The translations under genes and the position numbers were made by a program. From assembly GCA_013180625.2 (NCBI GenBank), contig SNVD02013897.1:62001-126000 (forward strand): a DNA stretch of 64,000 nt. The letters run 5' to 3'. Each line of letters begins with the position of its first letter. Positions within the stretch are counted from its first letter, which is position 1. Below the pieces are notes generated by a model. It was not told where the DNA came from. It saw only the letters and a list, made by a program, of their open reading frames with translations, and ran no database searches. Positions 46,798 to 60,862 of this stretch are shown here, one piece after another. This stretch comes from Boswellia sacra (lineage: Eukaryota > Streptophyta > Magnoliopsida > Sapindales > Burseraceae).

Positions 46798-49700
46798 CAC
46801 GATTTTTATTTGCATTCTAGGCAATTAACATGTTTAAATTTTTACTTGTATTATACTTCATGTCAAATTTCAAAAGCTGCCTTCCAAGTTGTATAGAACA
46901 ACATAGTACAACTAAGCATTTAGCATGTTTTCCAGAAGTTTTACCATTCAGGTATTGACAGGGATGTCCCCACGCCCATCACCTCATTTCATGTATTCTA
47001 ATAAGATGTTGAAAAATATGGAGTAACAGATAAGTAAGATGGGTGCAGAAAATACATGCCTTGTGTTATAAACAGTAAACGATAGACAGCATGTCGGGTC
47101 TACAGAAACAATATTATACTATTTGTAGTCATTCAGCATTATTGCATTAGCTTTTGATAGCAGGATAAGAAAGCTAGAAACATTTCAAACATGTTTGATA
47201 TCACACAGAAAATGGAAAATCCAACCTACTACAAGAAATGATCCAATAGCCCACCTGTCTTCTCCTTCTGCTTTGCATGATGTACCATGAGCGGGCCATC
47301 ACATAGCATGGCAGAAAAAAACCAGCGAATTGAAGAAGTGAAACCTGAAACTGTTTTCCAGAACTCCAATTTAGAGTTCAATCATGGTCCACAAAATAAA
47401 ATGAAAAAAGGGCTTACGAATTTAATTAGGATGCTGATATATATATATATATATTGTTTTTCCGTGATGGGAATTTTAGGATACTTTGACTTTAATAGCA
47501 TATACAAATGCATACATGTGCATATGTGTGCATTGCAGGCATGTTTGCTAGTTCATGATGAAAGAAGTGTGTAAGCAACAAATATTTGTGTGTCAGAACG
47601 GCTTACATTGAAGAATGTTGATGAATCCTGTACCATCCCTGAATCTCTAGTAGCCATTAAAACTTGCCTCATAAGCCAAACCATCAGCAACTGTATACAT
47701 TTACAGCGGTAAGATTTTGAAGACTATGCACGTTGATATTTAAGCAAGCAGAAACAGAATTCAGAAAAGGTTTCCTTACAATTAAAGCAACCGATCGGAG
47801 ACAAGCAATGCTACTTGTACTAGCAACAGCATAATCTTCGTACTCTGCTTGCAGAAACTGACGCTCAGCTGCCGCCAGTGCTAGAAGATGAGAATCACGG
47901 AGGTCAATGTGTGGACCCCAAGCTTGCCTGATTTACAAAGGGTAAAAACATTAAGAAACTTGATGGGTTCAATTTAGAAGATAGCAGAAAGAAGAGAACA
48001 ACAGCAGTATGCAAAATTTCAATCATCTTTTGTATGACCAACTTTCATAGCCCAAACTGGTGACTAAAAATTGGGATTCCAATTACTTATTTTACGATGA
48101 CGTTGAAATATAGGCAGTGAGGTCTTACCTAATATCAATTGCCAAAACATCAGGATTAGTTCTGGCTGGTGGGAGAGAGTAATTTGGAGAAAAGACCTGC
48201 AATTTACTCATCAAATCACATATATCAAATTGACAGACAGACACATCATCCATAATAAGATATGATTACAGAAACTTTTACCTGATTGCAGATTTCACAT
48301 GTTATATCACCCTTTTTATTACACCATCTCTGAATGCATTTCCGATGAGCGAACTACATGAATAAACCGACAAGTCAGCGGAATGTGATTTAAGTCCCAA
48401 CCGAGAATTATATTCCAAGAAATCAAGAAAGCAGAGTTTGGAGATCATATTACAATGCACTGCAGTAGTCTACCCAAATTAAAAACAAAAGATACATCAA
48501 AAAGCTATGATAAGAGAACCTATAACCATTCTACTGAACAACATTGTAATATCTGCAGCTCTGTTTACAGCATTTCAACATATTTTGGGTATAGGTCCTT
48601 TTCCGCATAGTAATTCTCGGCATTATCATGTAATGCAGATTCTACAACCACATATTTCACCGCATGTGAAGTTTAATGTGGAAAAAGACAATTAAATGTT
48701 CAGCTAATTGGATGATGCCAGGACTATGACTCTCAAAAACATAAACATATAGAGTTAAAACTGACCAGAAACAAGGATTCATTTCAAAATTTTGATATAG
48801 TGTTTAAGAGGAATACAAATAATAGATTCAGTAGAATGTCCGAACATCAAATTGACAATGCAAGCTGATAAATCCCATTAAGGCATGACAACTAGAACAA
48901 GATAGAAGGATTATTTGTCTAGAAATAATGTTTAAGCATCCATTTCAAACAGCCGCTTTTGAACCCACAAAAAAAAAAAAAAAAAGAAACAGGAAAAGTG
49001 GCTAAAGTGTCATTATCTGCCAAACAATGACACGGTATAAGGACTAAAAAATCAATCCGCGTTAAAAAAAAAAAAAAGAATTAAAAATGCATATGTATAT
49101 TGCATACAAGCCCAAACATCATGAAACATATTTATTTCATACAAAAATCACAGGCGCCTAAGCAACAGAAATCAATGCCGATACATAAACTAGATGACAG
49201 GAAGAAAAATCATAGAACAAACATAGTAATACAAATGTAGTATGCTTACATTCACACCAGTTCTCCAGACTTGCTGTTATTAGTAAAAGAAAACAAGTTT
49301 AATAGCAAAATGAATCTAGAAATTACTATTAAAACTAGTGCTTTCTTCACAGAATTGATGTGCATGTCACATGGCGAGACATATTACAACATAATAAAGA
49401 ATATTAAGCAAATCGGATTTGCAGCAAGAAATAAAGACCCTTCTAAAATTGCTAAGAAATAAAATAGGATTGAGACAGAACATTTACTAGACATGAATTT
49501 GGTTGCTGTGAGAATGCAGGAAAAGAACAAGCTGCAAAAATCTTTTTTTTTTTTTATCATTTTCTTTGCCTGTTGAAACCCAAAAGTAGCATATGATATT
49601 AAAAAAAAAAAAAAGGAAAACTTCCAATCCCTTCCCATTTCTTTTCCCATGTTTTCTTGGTAACCAAACAGGAGCTTGTAATCTTTTATTTTTTACGTTT

Positions 49701-50529
49701 TAAAAAAAAGCCTTTGACCAAACAAATCTACATTACAGTAAAGTTGCAGTTAAAAATGTGAAATCCACAACCCAGAAAGAGGAAGAACAAACACACACAA
49801 CAAGACTCATTAAATGCAAACGCACCCGCCAATGCCCACATACCAAATTCACCTCCCAAAAAAATTAAATAATAAATCAAAAATCAAAAGAAAGGTAGAA
49901 CAGATGAAACATGTATATATATTTAAAAAAAAATGATCAAAATTGAACTCTAGATGAAAAAGACTTCCAAACTGGAATAACAAAGACGTTTAATAAGATT
50001 CTGATTTAAAAAAATTAAAATAAGAGTGCAAAGAAAAATATCTAAAACCCGATAAAATGTTTACAAAAACTCAAATAAAATACCCACCAAAAGGAGAAAG
50101 CAAAAGAAGCGTTAAGAATCAAGAACAATACATTTTTTTAATTTAAAAAAAAAGTCACGACCAGACCTTGAGAGTTCCATTACAAGCACAAGGAGCTTCC
50201 ATTGCTTGAACCTGATCTTCCTCTTGACATATCCTACACTCCACCACCATTTCACCTACTTTCTTACAACTCAAAGCAGCTGAGCCTGAACCTGAACCTG
50301 AACAACCTTCTTCACCATCATTATCATTCCCTTTGTTAACAAAGACACCATTTTGATTCCTCTCCTGCTCCTTCACCACCGCCACCCCAACAACATTTGT
50401 TGCAGAACCACTTTGATGTTGCTGCAGTTGTTGATGTTGATGATGATGGTGTTGTTGTTGAGTTTGTGGGGGCTCAAAGCAAGCAGAAGCTATGATCCTG
50501 TCCACACACACCATAAAGTCATCCACCAT
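46277..50529 (-). CDS. Membrane RING-CH (RINGv/MARCH-type) E3 ubiquitin ligase, 7 exons
   Basis: Exons are 50529-50167, 48353-48282, 48196-48129, 47927-47780, 47690-47607, 47350-47255 and 46294-46277, with GT-AG junctions keeping one frame, 282 residues. Residues 23-39 are a Gln/His tract and 76-87 a Ser/Gly tract. The C4HC3 RINGv domain spans about 98-143: CRIC, CAC, H-x2-C, then C...CEIC, with the C-x-C-x7-H spacing typical of RING-CH. The conserved plant DUF3675-like segment follows (NPDVLAIDIRQAWGPHIDLR, ERQFLQAEYEDYAVA). Two hydrophobic helices at about 207-230 and 246-270 (LLQFAGFFLPCYVMA) would anchor it in an internal membrane, where it would transfer ubiquitin to membrane substrates. 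The last exon adds only GLFGH and stop; alternatively exon 6 reads on through its donor to a TGA near 47210. The 5' UTR lies at about 50530-50700. Confidence 0.9.
46743..46795. repeat. (AT)n microsatellite
   Basis: About 26 AT dinucleotides in the last intron of the RING-CH gene. Confidence 0.95.
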
Positions 50530-53500
50530 TTTGAAGCTAGTGTCTTGGTCAGTCTAAGCAACGAAGAAGCGTAGAAGAAGTACAGACTACAGAGAGAGAT
50601 GGAGAAGGAGAAGTGCAGTTGAGAGAGAAAAAGCGAGAGTGGAGCAAGTGGGCGTTTAATAAAGGAGAAACACAGAGAGTGGGAAGTAGTGGTGATGGTG
50701 GTGGCGGAATTTACGAAACCAACCCGCTTTGGTTTCTCTGCTTGGACTTCGTTGTCCCTCCTCCTTCCTCTCATTTACACTCTCCCAATGCAAAAGTAAA
50801 ATATTCGCAATTTTTCATTCACAACCCTAAATTGTCTTACAATAATCAAAGTTTCAAAAACTATGACATCTAACCCCCTTACTATTATTCAAGGGATGCT
50901 AGCAATACTCATAAAATAAGTAGCCGAATTAAGAGAAAGTTTATGATACATTATTGTGCCACATCAGGATGATGATGTAGAGTATATTCATACAATTACA
51001 AGTTGATAAGTAAATTTTTAATAATTTGAGAGTCTTAATTTATTTAATTTTGAAACTTGAAATACTGAAAGAAACAATAATTAATTTTTTTGAAAATGTG
51101 TAAATATAAGAAAACTTTAATATATTTTTCAACCTATGATTGCATGAATAGCAATTTTATATTATCATTTTAACATACAACGATATGTATCCTAAAATTT
51201 TTCCTTGAATTAATGATCTACTTGTTAATATTGTAGTTTAATAAAAGTTTTATTAACTTGGGTTAATACAAAAAATGGAGATTTCTTTTATTATTATAGA
51301 GACTAAAATACACTAAACTATTATTTTCATTAGATAAATTAATTTAACATTTTAATAAAATTAATAAATACTTATATAATTAAAATATTCCCAATACTAA
51401 TATGTTTTACATTTAATTAATTTATATAGAAAAATGATAACTTGAGTGTATTGTGTATTCTAGTTGCTTATAATAGGTTTCATTAAATTTAAGGGTGGTG
51501 GAGTTTGGTTCACAGAATCTTTGAATTGACATGTTAGTTGGCCCAACCTTAGGGGCGTCCAGGCGAGGGGATAGAAAGATATAAAATATCTAAGATAGCT
51601 TTTGCTTCTGTTCTAGTACAATGTGTCAGTGCATAGTGCATCCGTTACTATCAGAATTTTTTATTAAGAAATTATTAAAATTAAAAATAAAACATTGTAA
51701 CACTTGTTTTAACCAAAATTTTTAATATTAAAATATAAGGACAAAATCAAGAATAAAAGCACTTCTTGTTTCAAGGAAAAAGGACTTTCACATATTAAAA
51801 CGACTTTATAAAAAATAATATCTTGTTTCTAGAATTTAAAAAAAAAGGGTTAAATGACTTACTATTGATCTCGAACAAGTACTAGCTCAAGGTAAAATCA
51901 TGTCAATTTGTAAAATTCTGTCTAATAATCAATGCGTCTTATTAATTAAAGATTAGAATTTTCCAACTTGCAAAGAGTGGAATATGTCAACCAATTTAAT
52001 CCTTGAATTTGACAAGAAGCTGTTTAGCTATTGTAATTTATTATATGGGTGGTGTCGTGTTGTTTGGCTATGGTTGATGTTAATAGGCTTCAATGTTTGA
52101 CATGGTTTATGAGATGAAATTGACCCATTCTTATTCTGATTTTAGTTAGTAATTTTCTTAATTTTTTTTTTATAATGATAACTTTGATGACAAATTATTT
52201 GATGATTATAGTCATAAGTGAGAAATTTTGGAGTAAGATTAATGAAATAGATTACTAGAAATTTTAAGAGAGTTAATTAACTGGGTATGTAAATTTTTTC
52301 TTAATATTGACCAAACTATGTCATTTTGTCTTCTAATTCCATAAAGTTCCAAACTTTTCATCGTCCAATTTTCTGCAATAAATTTAAAGTAAAATCCAAA
52401 GATGTATACATTTTAGAACTTCAATTATTCAAATCAAATGGTCTCTCTATTATTCCTCCACCACCCAAAATTTCCAATATGAATTAAAGGTAAAAGATAG
52501 TAGAGCATCTAATGGGACACCATACCTAAGGCAAGCCCCAATTTGAGGAAAAAAAAGGGAACAAAACAACACGAAGTCTCTTGTTGGGTTCTATTAAAAG
52601 AGATTACAAGACAAGACTTGTTTGGGTTTTATCAATGGCTATTAAATTACAAGACAAAAGGACAGCCTCACTTTTCCATATCTCAAATTGAAATAATAAT
52701 GCAAGAGAATTTCATCACATATATATTTACATGGGGGTGTTGCATGAGAAAGCATTAAATAACACAAATAACTCCTTACAATAAACTCCAAAACTTCTAC
52801 TTAGATTTCACCTAACATAGACCAAGTACACAAAACCTATTAGCTGGTTTTGCTCAAAATCTATTCCTAAATCAAAGATTAATGGTTATTTATCAATCAT
52901 TATCGAGTTGAAGTCACATAAGACTAAGTGGGACAATTAGTCCATTCCACTTAATGATCTTAATTTACATAAGAATTATTATAAAGTTTGTATTCTTAAG
53001 TCAAAGTTTACTCTTAATTAAATTATTGATTATTTAACTCCATGATTATAATTACAAGTTTTCTTAGACATTGCTTGTCATCATTTTCGAATTTATTTTC
53101 AGAGTAAATAATAACAAAAATAATGTGTTCAATTGGTACTATATTAGAATTAAAATGAATATTAATAAACACAAAACTCATTCTTCAACAGCCTGATATA
53201 AACTTAAAAAAGTTCAAAAACATTTTATGCACTTTCAACTAACAACATTTTCAAAATATACAAAATCATTCTCTTTCACTAGAAAACAAATTATTATAAG
53301 TGTCAATATCAAACTTATTTCTATTTTTTTCTCTCTTAAACTTACATATTAAAACAAATTAGGAACACAACAAATTTTCAAACAACAAACATTACCAAAC
53401 ATACTCTAAACCTAACCTTCTAATGGTTTAGGAAACTCATTAACAATAAAAATAAAACAACACATGGGTGATTGCTATAGTAGATTAATAAAAGAACAAG

Positions 53501-53880
53501 TATGCTTAAATACAATAAAGACCAATCAAGTCTACAAAAGGGTAGAAGAAGGAGAAGTTAATTTATTAAACTAGCTAGCCAGCTGGAATAAAATATTGGA
53601 GAAAATTATAGTTTTGTTTGGTTATTGGTAATGTCAACTCTTAAAGAACTAGAGAGAGAGAGAGTGAGAGAATTGAAATTGGAAGATAGAAGATAAGGAC
53701 ACATTGGAGTGGTTTTGGCTATCCATTTGTTTATGTAAAGTTGGGTGAGTTCCTTGTAATGATAGCAATAGAAAATTGTGGGGAAGGGGCATGCCCTAAG
53801 AGGGTCTTGAAGGAACAACTTGGATAAGGAAGAAAAAGATGTCTAGGACATCATTATTATTTATAATTTTATAAAGACAT
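50530..53880. other. RING-CH 5' UTR and promoter, then no supported gene
   Basis: The first about 250 bp on the - strand are CT-rich leader and proximal promoter. From 50870 on the sequence is AT-rich. A GA-rich stretch at 53650-53690 and a GC-richer patch at 53775-53815 look like the start of a transcript on the - strand, but the 70-codon frame there matches nothing known. Confidence 0.45.
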
Positions 53881-54790
53881 GTACACTCTTGGATTTGAGT
53901 GCATGTCACATGTATGTGTATTCCTAATCATATACTCAAAGCTGGTGATAATATCTATTAAATACATTTAAATCAGGGGAGGTTTATTAATAACACTAAC
54001 ACAATAATATTATTTGATCAATTGGGATCCTAAGATAATGATATTTATAAGTAGTAGTATACATTTGAAGCATTATCCTAAAATTTTATTACAACTTATT
54101 TGTCAATCTGGCATTTTTGTATTACTATAATATTCTATTATCTTGTATCATGTAGGAAAACATTTGATTTAAGATTAAAAATATAAGATAATGTTTAGAA
54201 AATGTAAACTACTAAAATTAATTTATTAATTACACATTCTATGAGTTTCAAATGATTCTATTTGTTTGTAAAGTCTAATATTTCATTACTATTTTGGATG
54301 CAAATAGTTTCATCTTTGAAGTAAATATATCATTATAGTGAATAATTAATAAATATTTATACAGTTGTATTCGAGTACATGTCACATATGTATGTATTCC
54401 TAGTCATATCCTCATAGCTGGACAATCTATCGAGCACATCTAAATTAAGAGAGGTTTATTAATGATAATAACCAAACACATTATAGATCAATTAGAATAT
54501 TATGATAATGATACTTATAAGAATACTATTATTTTGAAGCATTATCCTAAATTGTTATTCCAAATTATTTGTCATGCTAACCATTGTTGTATTACAATTA
54601 TATCCTTCACCTTGTCTCATGTAAGAAAGCTTATAATTTGAAATTAAAAATATAGTGTAATATTTACAAACTCTAGTATTAATTAATATTTAATTTGTTA
54701 ATCACACAATCCATGAGATATGAATATTTATTTGTTTCCAAAATTTTCTTTCTGTTTTGATATTGAATATATACCACTACTATTTTGATC
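53881..54790. repeat. Direct tandem duplication, unit about 480 bp
   Basis: Unit 1 (about 53884-54359) and unit 2 (about 54361-54790) share GA(G)T(G/A)CATGTCACAT, GAGGTTTATTAAT(A/G)A, TTTGAAGCATTATCCTAAA and TTGT(A/C)TCATGTA. Divergence is roughly 20 percent by eye. No coding capacity, termini or target duplication were seen. Confidence 0.75.
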
Positions 54791-56798
54791 ATATGTTAAA
54801 ATATTAAAATATTGAGTCCTTTAGTTAATTTTGACAATATTTCTTTCTGAAAAAATCTATCTTTTTGGGTTAAAGATACATTTAAAAGTTTTTAATATTT
54901 TAAAACTATTTTTATTCTATACTATATTGCATTAAAATGTAGCAATTTAAAAAAAAAATTTTAAATCTTCCCTAAAAGGCTGTATTTGACTCTTTCCGAT
55001 AAAGAATGCATTGAAAAAAGAAAACTCTTTAGACAGCTTGGAACAAATAAGAACTTTATTTTTTTAGGTAGAAAAAAACTTTATTTTTTTTTTTTGACAA
55101 GAACGTATAAATATGTTCCAATACTATATTAAGCATTTTTATTTTTTACTGGGTCGCTTTTCAGAAGCACAATTATTACTTAATAACCATGCCCCCCAAA
55201 GGCATCTCATAAGGGCTTCTTCAAGTCAATAACATTCAAATGCTTTCGAATACCTCTTTTTAACTGTAAAAAGTGCTTTTTGTTTGAAGAAAAAATGTAA
55301 AAAATAATCCTAAAAATGAGGAAAGTAGTGCTTTTCTGAATGACCCCGTTGGGCTTTGTCTCATTGGAAGACCCAAGGACTTCGATTGAGGTGCCCCTGT
55401 GGCTCATGGCTCGCCCATTTCGAGCAGTTTGGACTTCTGAAAATTTGAAAACAAGTCTTAACATATCTTTTATATTTGCATTGCCTCATTTTGTAGATTA
55501 ATATGTGTATCTCAATTTTTTTTATAATCCAAAATTTTAAATATTTTTATTATAATATTTGCAATAGGTTAAGGAAGATAATGATGTTTAAAATGCTTAA
55601 ATTCTTTCGTAAAATAGATAATATGTAAACTTATAATTTTAGAGATATTTTAGATAACGTGATGATATAATATAATAGAGGTATCTTAAACTTTCAATTA
55701 AAAATGTATGTAGAATATGAAAATAATTTAGGGTCTGAGATCTACTAGGATGAATAAGAAAGAAAAACTATGGGTACATAATAAGGATGAAAATCCTAAC
55801 TCTTATCTTGCGATACCAATACGTTTCTTTCGTGTATATACCAATACTTTTCTTTAGTGTATATATAATAAAACTAGACATAAAAAATTGCTTTTCTTTT
55901 ACTTTAAGAAAAATTTGTTACAAAAAATTTTGTGATAGTTTTTTATATTGCGTATATTTATTGTTATAGAGTGGTTTTAAAACTTTTTATGAATACAAAT
56001 ACTGGATTTTATTCCAATTTTCATGAAGGATAAGGGAAGGAGAGGAGAGGAACAACTTCATCGAATCAGCGGAGTGATTAAGCGTCAAAGCATTGGGCCT
56101 CAAGGGTCCAGATCCAAGTAAGCCTAGAACAACCCAGGCCCAAGTCAATTGAGAAGGGTTGAACCATGTAGGGCTAGTCCTCAGCAATAACGACCACTTG
56201 TTGAATTGATGAATTGAAGAACACTGTACTACATAATTACATTAATTAATAATTTATTGATACAATTTGAATCAGATTTAAAATTCTCTAAAATGTTATT
56301 ATTATAATTACCGACTGAATTATGAAAGTATCGTTTAAAGTTAGATGACTTATACCTATCAAACGTGTAATGAAAGGTGTATTGGGGTCCAACTCAATGG
56401 TTTGAGTCTAAGAATTTCCGATCTTAAAAAATTTCGAGACAAATTTGCACTCACTCTTTATTCACCGAGTAATGACATTTTTAAAACTCTCTACATAAAC
56501 TCATATATAGAAACTAATATTGTATTACTTTTTTATTTATGCACCATCACTCTTTATTAAATGAATTGATTTTATATATCCAATATCTTAGTTACATTAG
56601 TTTATATATAATAATTTTTATATAAAATTTGTAAGTCTAACATTAGTCTTATTTTTTAAACCTCAAAAGTGTCAATTATAGAACGTGTTTCGGGCTGCGG
56701 GAAATTATTGTGAAAAAGTGCTGTAAGAAAAATTTGTTGTTAGCTCTACTGTTTCTAAAATTCAAGATGTTTGACAAATCAGCTTTTTAAAATTGCTT
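54791..56798. other. No supported gene
   Basis: AT-rich sequence. The piece at 56680-56795 (GTGTTTCGGGCTGCGGG, GTTTGACAAATCAGCTTTTTA) looks like a decayed MITE fragment, but ends could not be defined. Confidence 0.4.
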
Positions 56799-56823
56799 TG
56801 CTGTCTAAAATCACACACCTTAT

Positions 56824-57382
56824 TGTAGACGTCAAATTTTCGCCTACTTGATGAATGCAGGCTGCGGACTTGTGTGAGAGCTGAGCACCTACAGAATAGA
56901 GAAAAAATGGTCAGAGAATTAGTCGGCGGTGGTGCCGACTAAGACTCTCCGACGCTCAAGTCAGTGACTGAAGGAAATATATTATGTTCAGTATGTTCTG
57001 AATGACTTTACCTCAAGTCCTCGCATCCTTTTATAGCCGAGTCTTAGCGATTTTTAATCCTTGTTTCACAAGAATCCAAACGTATCCAAATATATGATAG
57101 ACTGTAATTCCAATCGGATATGTTCTCGATCTTGAGATTTTAAACTCTCGAATTCATCTGATCTCGTTATCATTCATCCAAAATTCAAAATCTAATTAAT
57201 CGATCCGAGATTTACATAATCTGATCCATTCGGAATTAAGCATTCGGAAGTGACTGATCTAACCTCAACTGACTCTGAACCAATAAGAAATTTTACACGT
57301 TAGCTCTATCAGAATTCCATTCGATATATTTTTACTCCAAAGTCTCCCTAACTTAATCTGAGCAATATTTACACTCTACACA
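56824..57382 (-). repeat. 3' LTR of the gag-only retrotransposon
   Basis: 559 bp, identical in length to the copy at 60863-61421 and with matching termini. It is the downstream LTR because gag and the primer-binding site are read from the right. Confidence 0.9.
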
Positions 57383-57397
57383 AACCCCCCAGCTTTT
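57383..57397 (-). promoter_or_regulatory. Polypurine tract of the retrotransposon
   Basis: The - strand reads AAAAGCTGGGGGGTT immediately before the 3' LTR, as expected for the plus-strand primer. Confidence 0.75.
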
Positions 57398-59173
57398 TAG
57401 ATTTCAAAGAAATCTATAAAGCTCTAATATTAAAATTTTTAATTCTAAAGCTTGTAATCGGAATTTTTTTTTTAATACCAACACAAAACTTTTAATTTGG
57501 TATTCGGAAGCCTTAAAAAATCTTGAACATTCCAATGCTCGGTACTTATTGATTCGAAAAGTTGCGTTCGGTATGTAAATTCTTATAAGCTTGATAACAA
57601 AGCATTACTTTGTCTTCTAGTGTTCCATTCCTTCATCCACGTAGGATTCCATTATCATAGTTTCACATGACTTTATTGACCCCATAACAGCTTTATACTA
57701 CTTCCATGATTACTCAATATATTATTCAGCCCAAATAAACCTTTTGCTTGCTGTCAAACGGCTTTAAACAACTTTATGGACCTTGACCTGTCAGAATTTC
57801 CATCCTATTCCTTTAAAGCTGAACTAACCTCTGTAACTTTATTTTACTTTACCCATTCGATATTAATCTCAAGATGCAAAGGCGTCTTTGTACCGTGTCC
57901 TTAAGAAAAGCACGCTTTTGGATGACTCTTGAAAACTATGAAGCTATTTAGTGTTTACTCTGAAGGCTAGATGTAACCACCAAATCAGAAGCCCAGTGCA
58001 CATGCTTCACATAAGAAAAAATAAAGCTTGCATATGATAGCTTGCATGTCCCGTTCAGGTCTGATTGCATAACCTTGGAAAGTCTGCTCGGTAATATTAT
58101 AACATCTTATAAAACTTCAAAGCCCATACTTCTCAAATGACCATTATTTTATTTTTTTCTATGCCAATTGTCTCAGCACGCTTCCACAGATAGACTGAAC
58201 TTCATACTTCAATTTTTTTTTTGATTTTTCTTGGATTCGGTCTTTCTACTTTAAGAGGTCATCAGAGTTAACTACAAGTATTTCACTCTATTAGAATTTG
58301 TATTATGTAGAATTAAACTAAATAGCTTATTCCACCCAAAATTTTCTAATAAGATTAAAGTAATAAACTTTATCTTATTCTAGAAATTTATTACTGACTA
58401 TAACCCATTATTCTGAATTTAGTCAGCCTTGAAATTTTTTAACATGCTGATCTTTATACAATTATCGTATCCACATGTAATTATCTCTTTATTCAGATTG
58501 TTTCAATTCAGATTGATTGGGACCTACTAAGGATATGTTGTTCCAATTCAGATTGATCGGAACCTACCAAAATATATTCCGATTCAAATTGATTGAAACC
58601 TAACGAATTGATTAGAGAGAGTAGACCTTTTTTTTTTTCTTTTTAACAAGAGAATATTAATTACCATATCACTTGTCCTACATAATGTTTCTCTCTTCCC
58701 AGACATCTGAAGTACCCAACTTCAAAAGGCCTTTTATGGCTTACCATTTGCCATTTAGACTTATTAACCTCATGAGCATGACTGACTTAAAGCTAATTTG
58801 CTTTAAACTGTAATCATTTGTCCACTCATTCATATGAAACAAATAAAATTTATTGCCCAATATTGTAAACCTTAAAGGATTAACCAGCATAAAAGAACTT
58901 AATCCTTAATGATTTATTTGACTAAATAAGATGACTTTATTTCAATAAACCTTATGGGATTATTCAACCTATCAGTGAAATTTAATCTAAAGAAAACAAA
59001 ATGAAAGATATTGACTTACTGATAATGATTCTGAAATTTTGAATTGATTCATTCGATTTCAGATCTTTTTTCCTTCTTGTTGACAAGGTCTAATCTCTAT
59101 GCATTCCTTCCCAGCAACAATTTCACTTGAATATTTTTTCCCATCTCATACCAAAGTCCGCTAGTATCAGACC
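57398..59173. other. Non-coding internal region of the retrotransposon
   Basis: This occupies the place of pol. No frame above 60 codons and no pol motif was seen on the - strand, so the enzyme genes are deleted rather than merely mutated. Confidence 0.75.
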
Positions 59174-60825
59174 TCAAGAGATGGTATCGACATAGTCATC
59201 ATCACTTGTTGTATCCTCGAAACTTTTTTGTTCGGACTCGGCCTTACTGACACATTGTTGGGCGTCTTGCACTTGCACAATGAACTCATGTAGTTTGCCT
59301 TGACGAATCAGTACTTCGATATGATTTCTTAAGTTATAACAATCAGCGGTATTATGGCCGAAATCTTCATGGAAGTCACAATACTTCCTTTTGTTTCTTT
59401 TCTCTAGACTTCCTCTAATTGGCGGAGGCTTTTTGTACAAATTTTGTTCACGCATCGCAGCAAGTACTTGTTCTCTGCTTGCTGTCAAGGGTGTTAAGGT
59501 TGTATAACGTGAAGAAGTTTTCTCATTCTTCCGTTGTCTATTCTGCTCAGAATTTGTGTCGAGGTTTATCGACTTGGACCTTTTGCTATTTTGCCCTTCT
59601 CCTCTATAATCTTCTTTCTTCCTGCATTTGTTGGCCATACCGAGGGTCTCTCTTTTTGCTTGAAAAAGTTCTTCAGTTTCAGCTACCTTTAACACGCGAT
59701 CGTAAGCCTCAGAGTATGATCTTGGTTTATTTTTCCGAAATGAAAACCAAAGCCTACTCAAGCGTATGCTACGAGTGATTCCATCTAACGCATATCGATC
59801 TTCGAAAGCACCAAGCTGCATCATATCATTATGAAACCTATTGACAAAGCTTCGAAGAGACTCACCTTCTTGATGAATTTCTAAAAGTGAGGAAACTTCC
59901 CTCTCAGGACTTTTTGCCCCTCGAAATTGGTTAGCAAACTCTCGGCACAGATGTGAGAAAGAATGGATACTTTTTGGTCGTAGCTTTTGTACCATGTTCG
60001 AGCTGGACTTGCGAAGGTTAAGGGAAAAGTCTTACACTTCACGTCATCCGAAACTCCTTGTATGTCCATTAGCTTTTTATATAGTTGAATATGAGCCAAT
60101 GGATCGGATTGCCCAGTATATGGTGCTATTTGCGGCATGGCAAACCTCCTCGATAGTCCAGCTTGTTCTATTCTCCCAACAAACGGTGATTCTAACTCCC
60201 TCAAAGGGTCATAGCCTCTAGTCTGAGTGCTTTTTGAATTACGAAGGTCATCAATTTGTTCCTCCAGATATCGAACCCTGACTTGCCATTGATCTTCTCA
60301 ATCAAAATCTTTTTTATCATCCCTTCGTTTAGATCATCTTCGCGCATCAAGTGAATGCCTTAGATCACTTCTATCAAGAGTTTCTCTTCGAGTACGAGTG
60401 CTCCTTGATAGACTCTCCGTGATCGATCTTGTATTTTTATTTGTTAATGAGTCTCTTATGGACTCATCCCGACGTCTACTGTGAGAATCAGCAGTATTGT
60501 CATCTTCGTGCTCCTTTCTTTTCTCATGATTGGACCGATCTTGATAGCTTCGGTGATCATGAACATGTTCTGTCTCTTTAGTTTTATTCATCTGATCCAT
60601 CATTTCCTTCATTTTATCATGCATCTCACGATTCTGTTGGGTCAGATCTCTAATCTCCGTATTAGCACTAGGAACCTTTGAATTTTTGGCCCCAGCGTTT
60701 GCTTTCATCATTCTTCCTCGTGGTCTCTTTCCCTTTGCGATTTCTCGTAAAGTTTCACCGGTGTTTCTCGTATCCCGAGTTTCTGAAACTGTTACCGTAT
60801 GAAATTCAGCCAGATTTATAGTCAT
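59174..60825 (-). pseudogene. Retrotransposon gag, degraded into three frames
   Basis: The first frame (60825-60334) starts 38 bp from the LTR and encodes a basic, coiled-coil-prone region (QQNREMHDKMKEMMDQMNK). A shift and an in-frame TGA near 60303 separate it from the second frame (60204-59881), which holds the gag core (RFAMPQIAPYTGQSDPLAHI, FPLTFASPARTWYKS). The third frame (59995-59174) completes the core (EIHQEGESLRSFVNRF) and ends in a knuckle C-x2-H-x4-H-x4-C (YCDFHEDFGHNTADC), followed by an acidic tail. This is the order of plant Ty3/gypsy gag proteins. Gag packages element RNA into virus-like particles in the cytoplasm. At least two lesions mean this copy makes no full-length protein. 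Confidence 0.85.
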
Positions 60826-60842
60826 GACTTTTTATATGTCGT

Positions 60843-60860
60843 TCCCCACAGACGACACCA
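60843..60860 (-). promoter_or_regulatory. tRNA primer-binding site of the retrotransposon
   Basis: The - strand reads TGGTGTCGTCTGTGGGGA two bases after the 5' LTR, close to the TGGCGCCGTCTGTGGG type used by many plant gypsy elements. The tRNA was not determined. Confidence 0.65.
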
Positions 60861-60862
60861 AC

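Noticed and set aside
50353..50873. + strand frames opposite the first exon of the RING-CH gene
   Set aside because: They are antisense to the Gln/His tract and to the CT-rich leader; no independent evidence.
53606..53818. Possible microRNA precursor or small gene in the GC-richer patch
   Set aside because: I found only a short palindrome (GGGCATGCCC) and no foldback of sufficient length; the frame matches no known protein.
59419..59778. 119-codon + frame
   Set aside because: It is the antisense shadow of the gag third frame.
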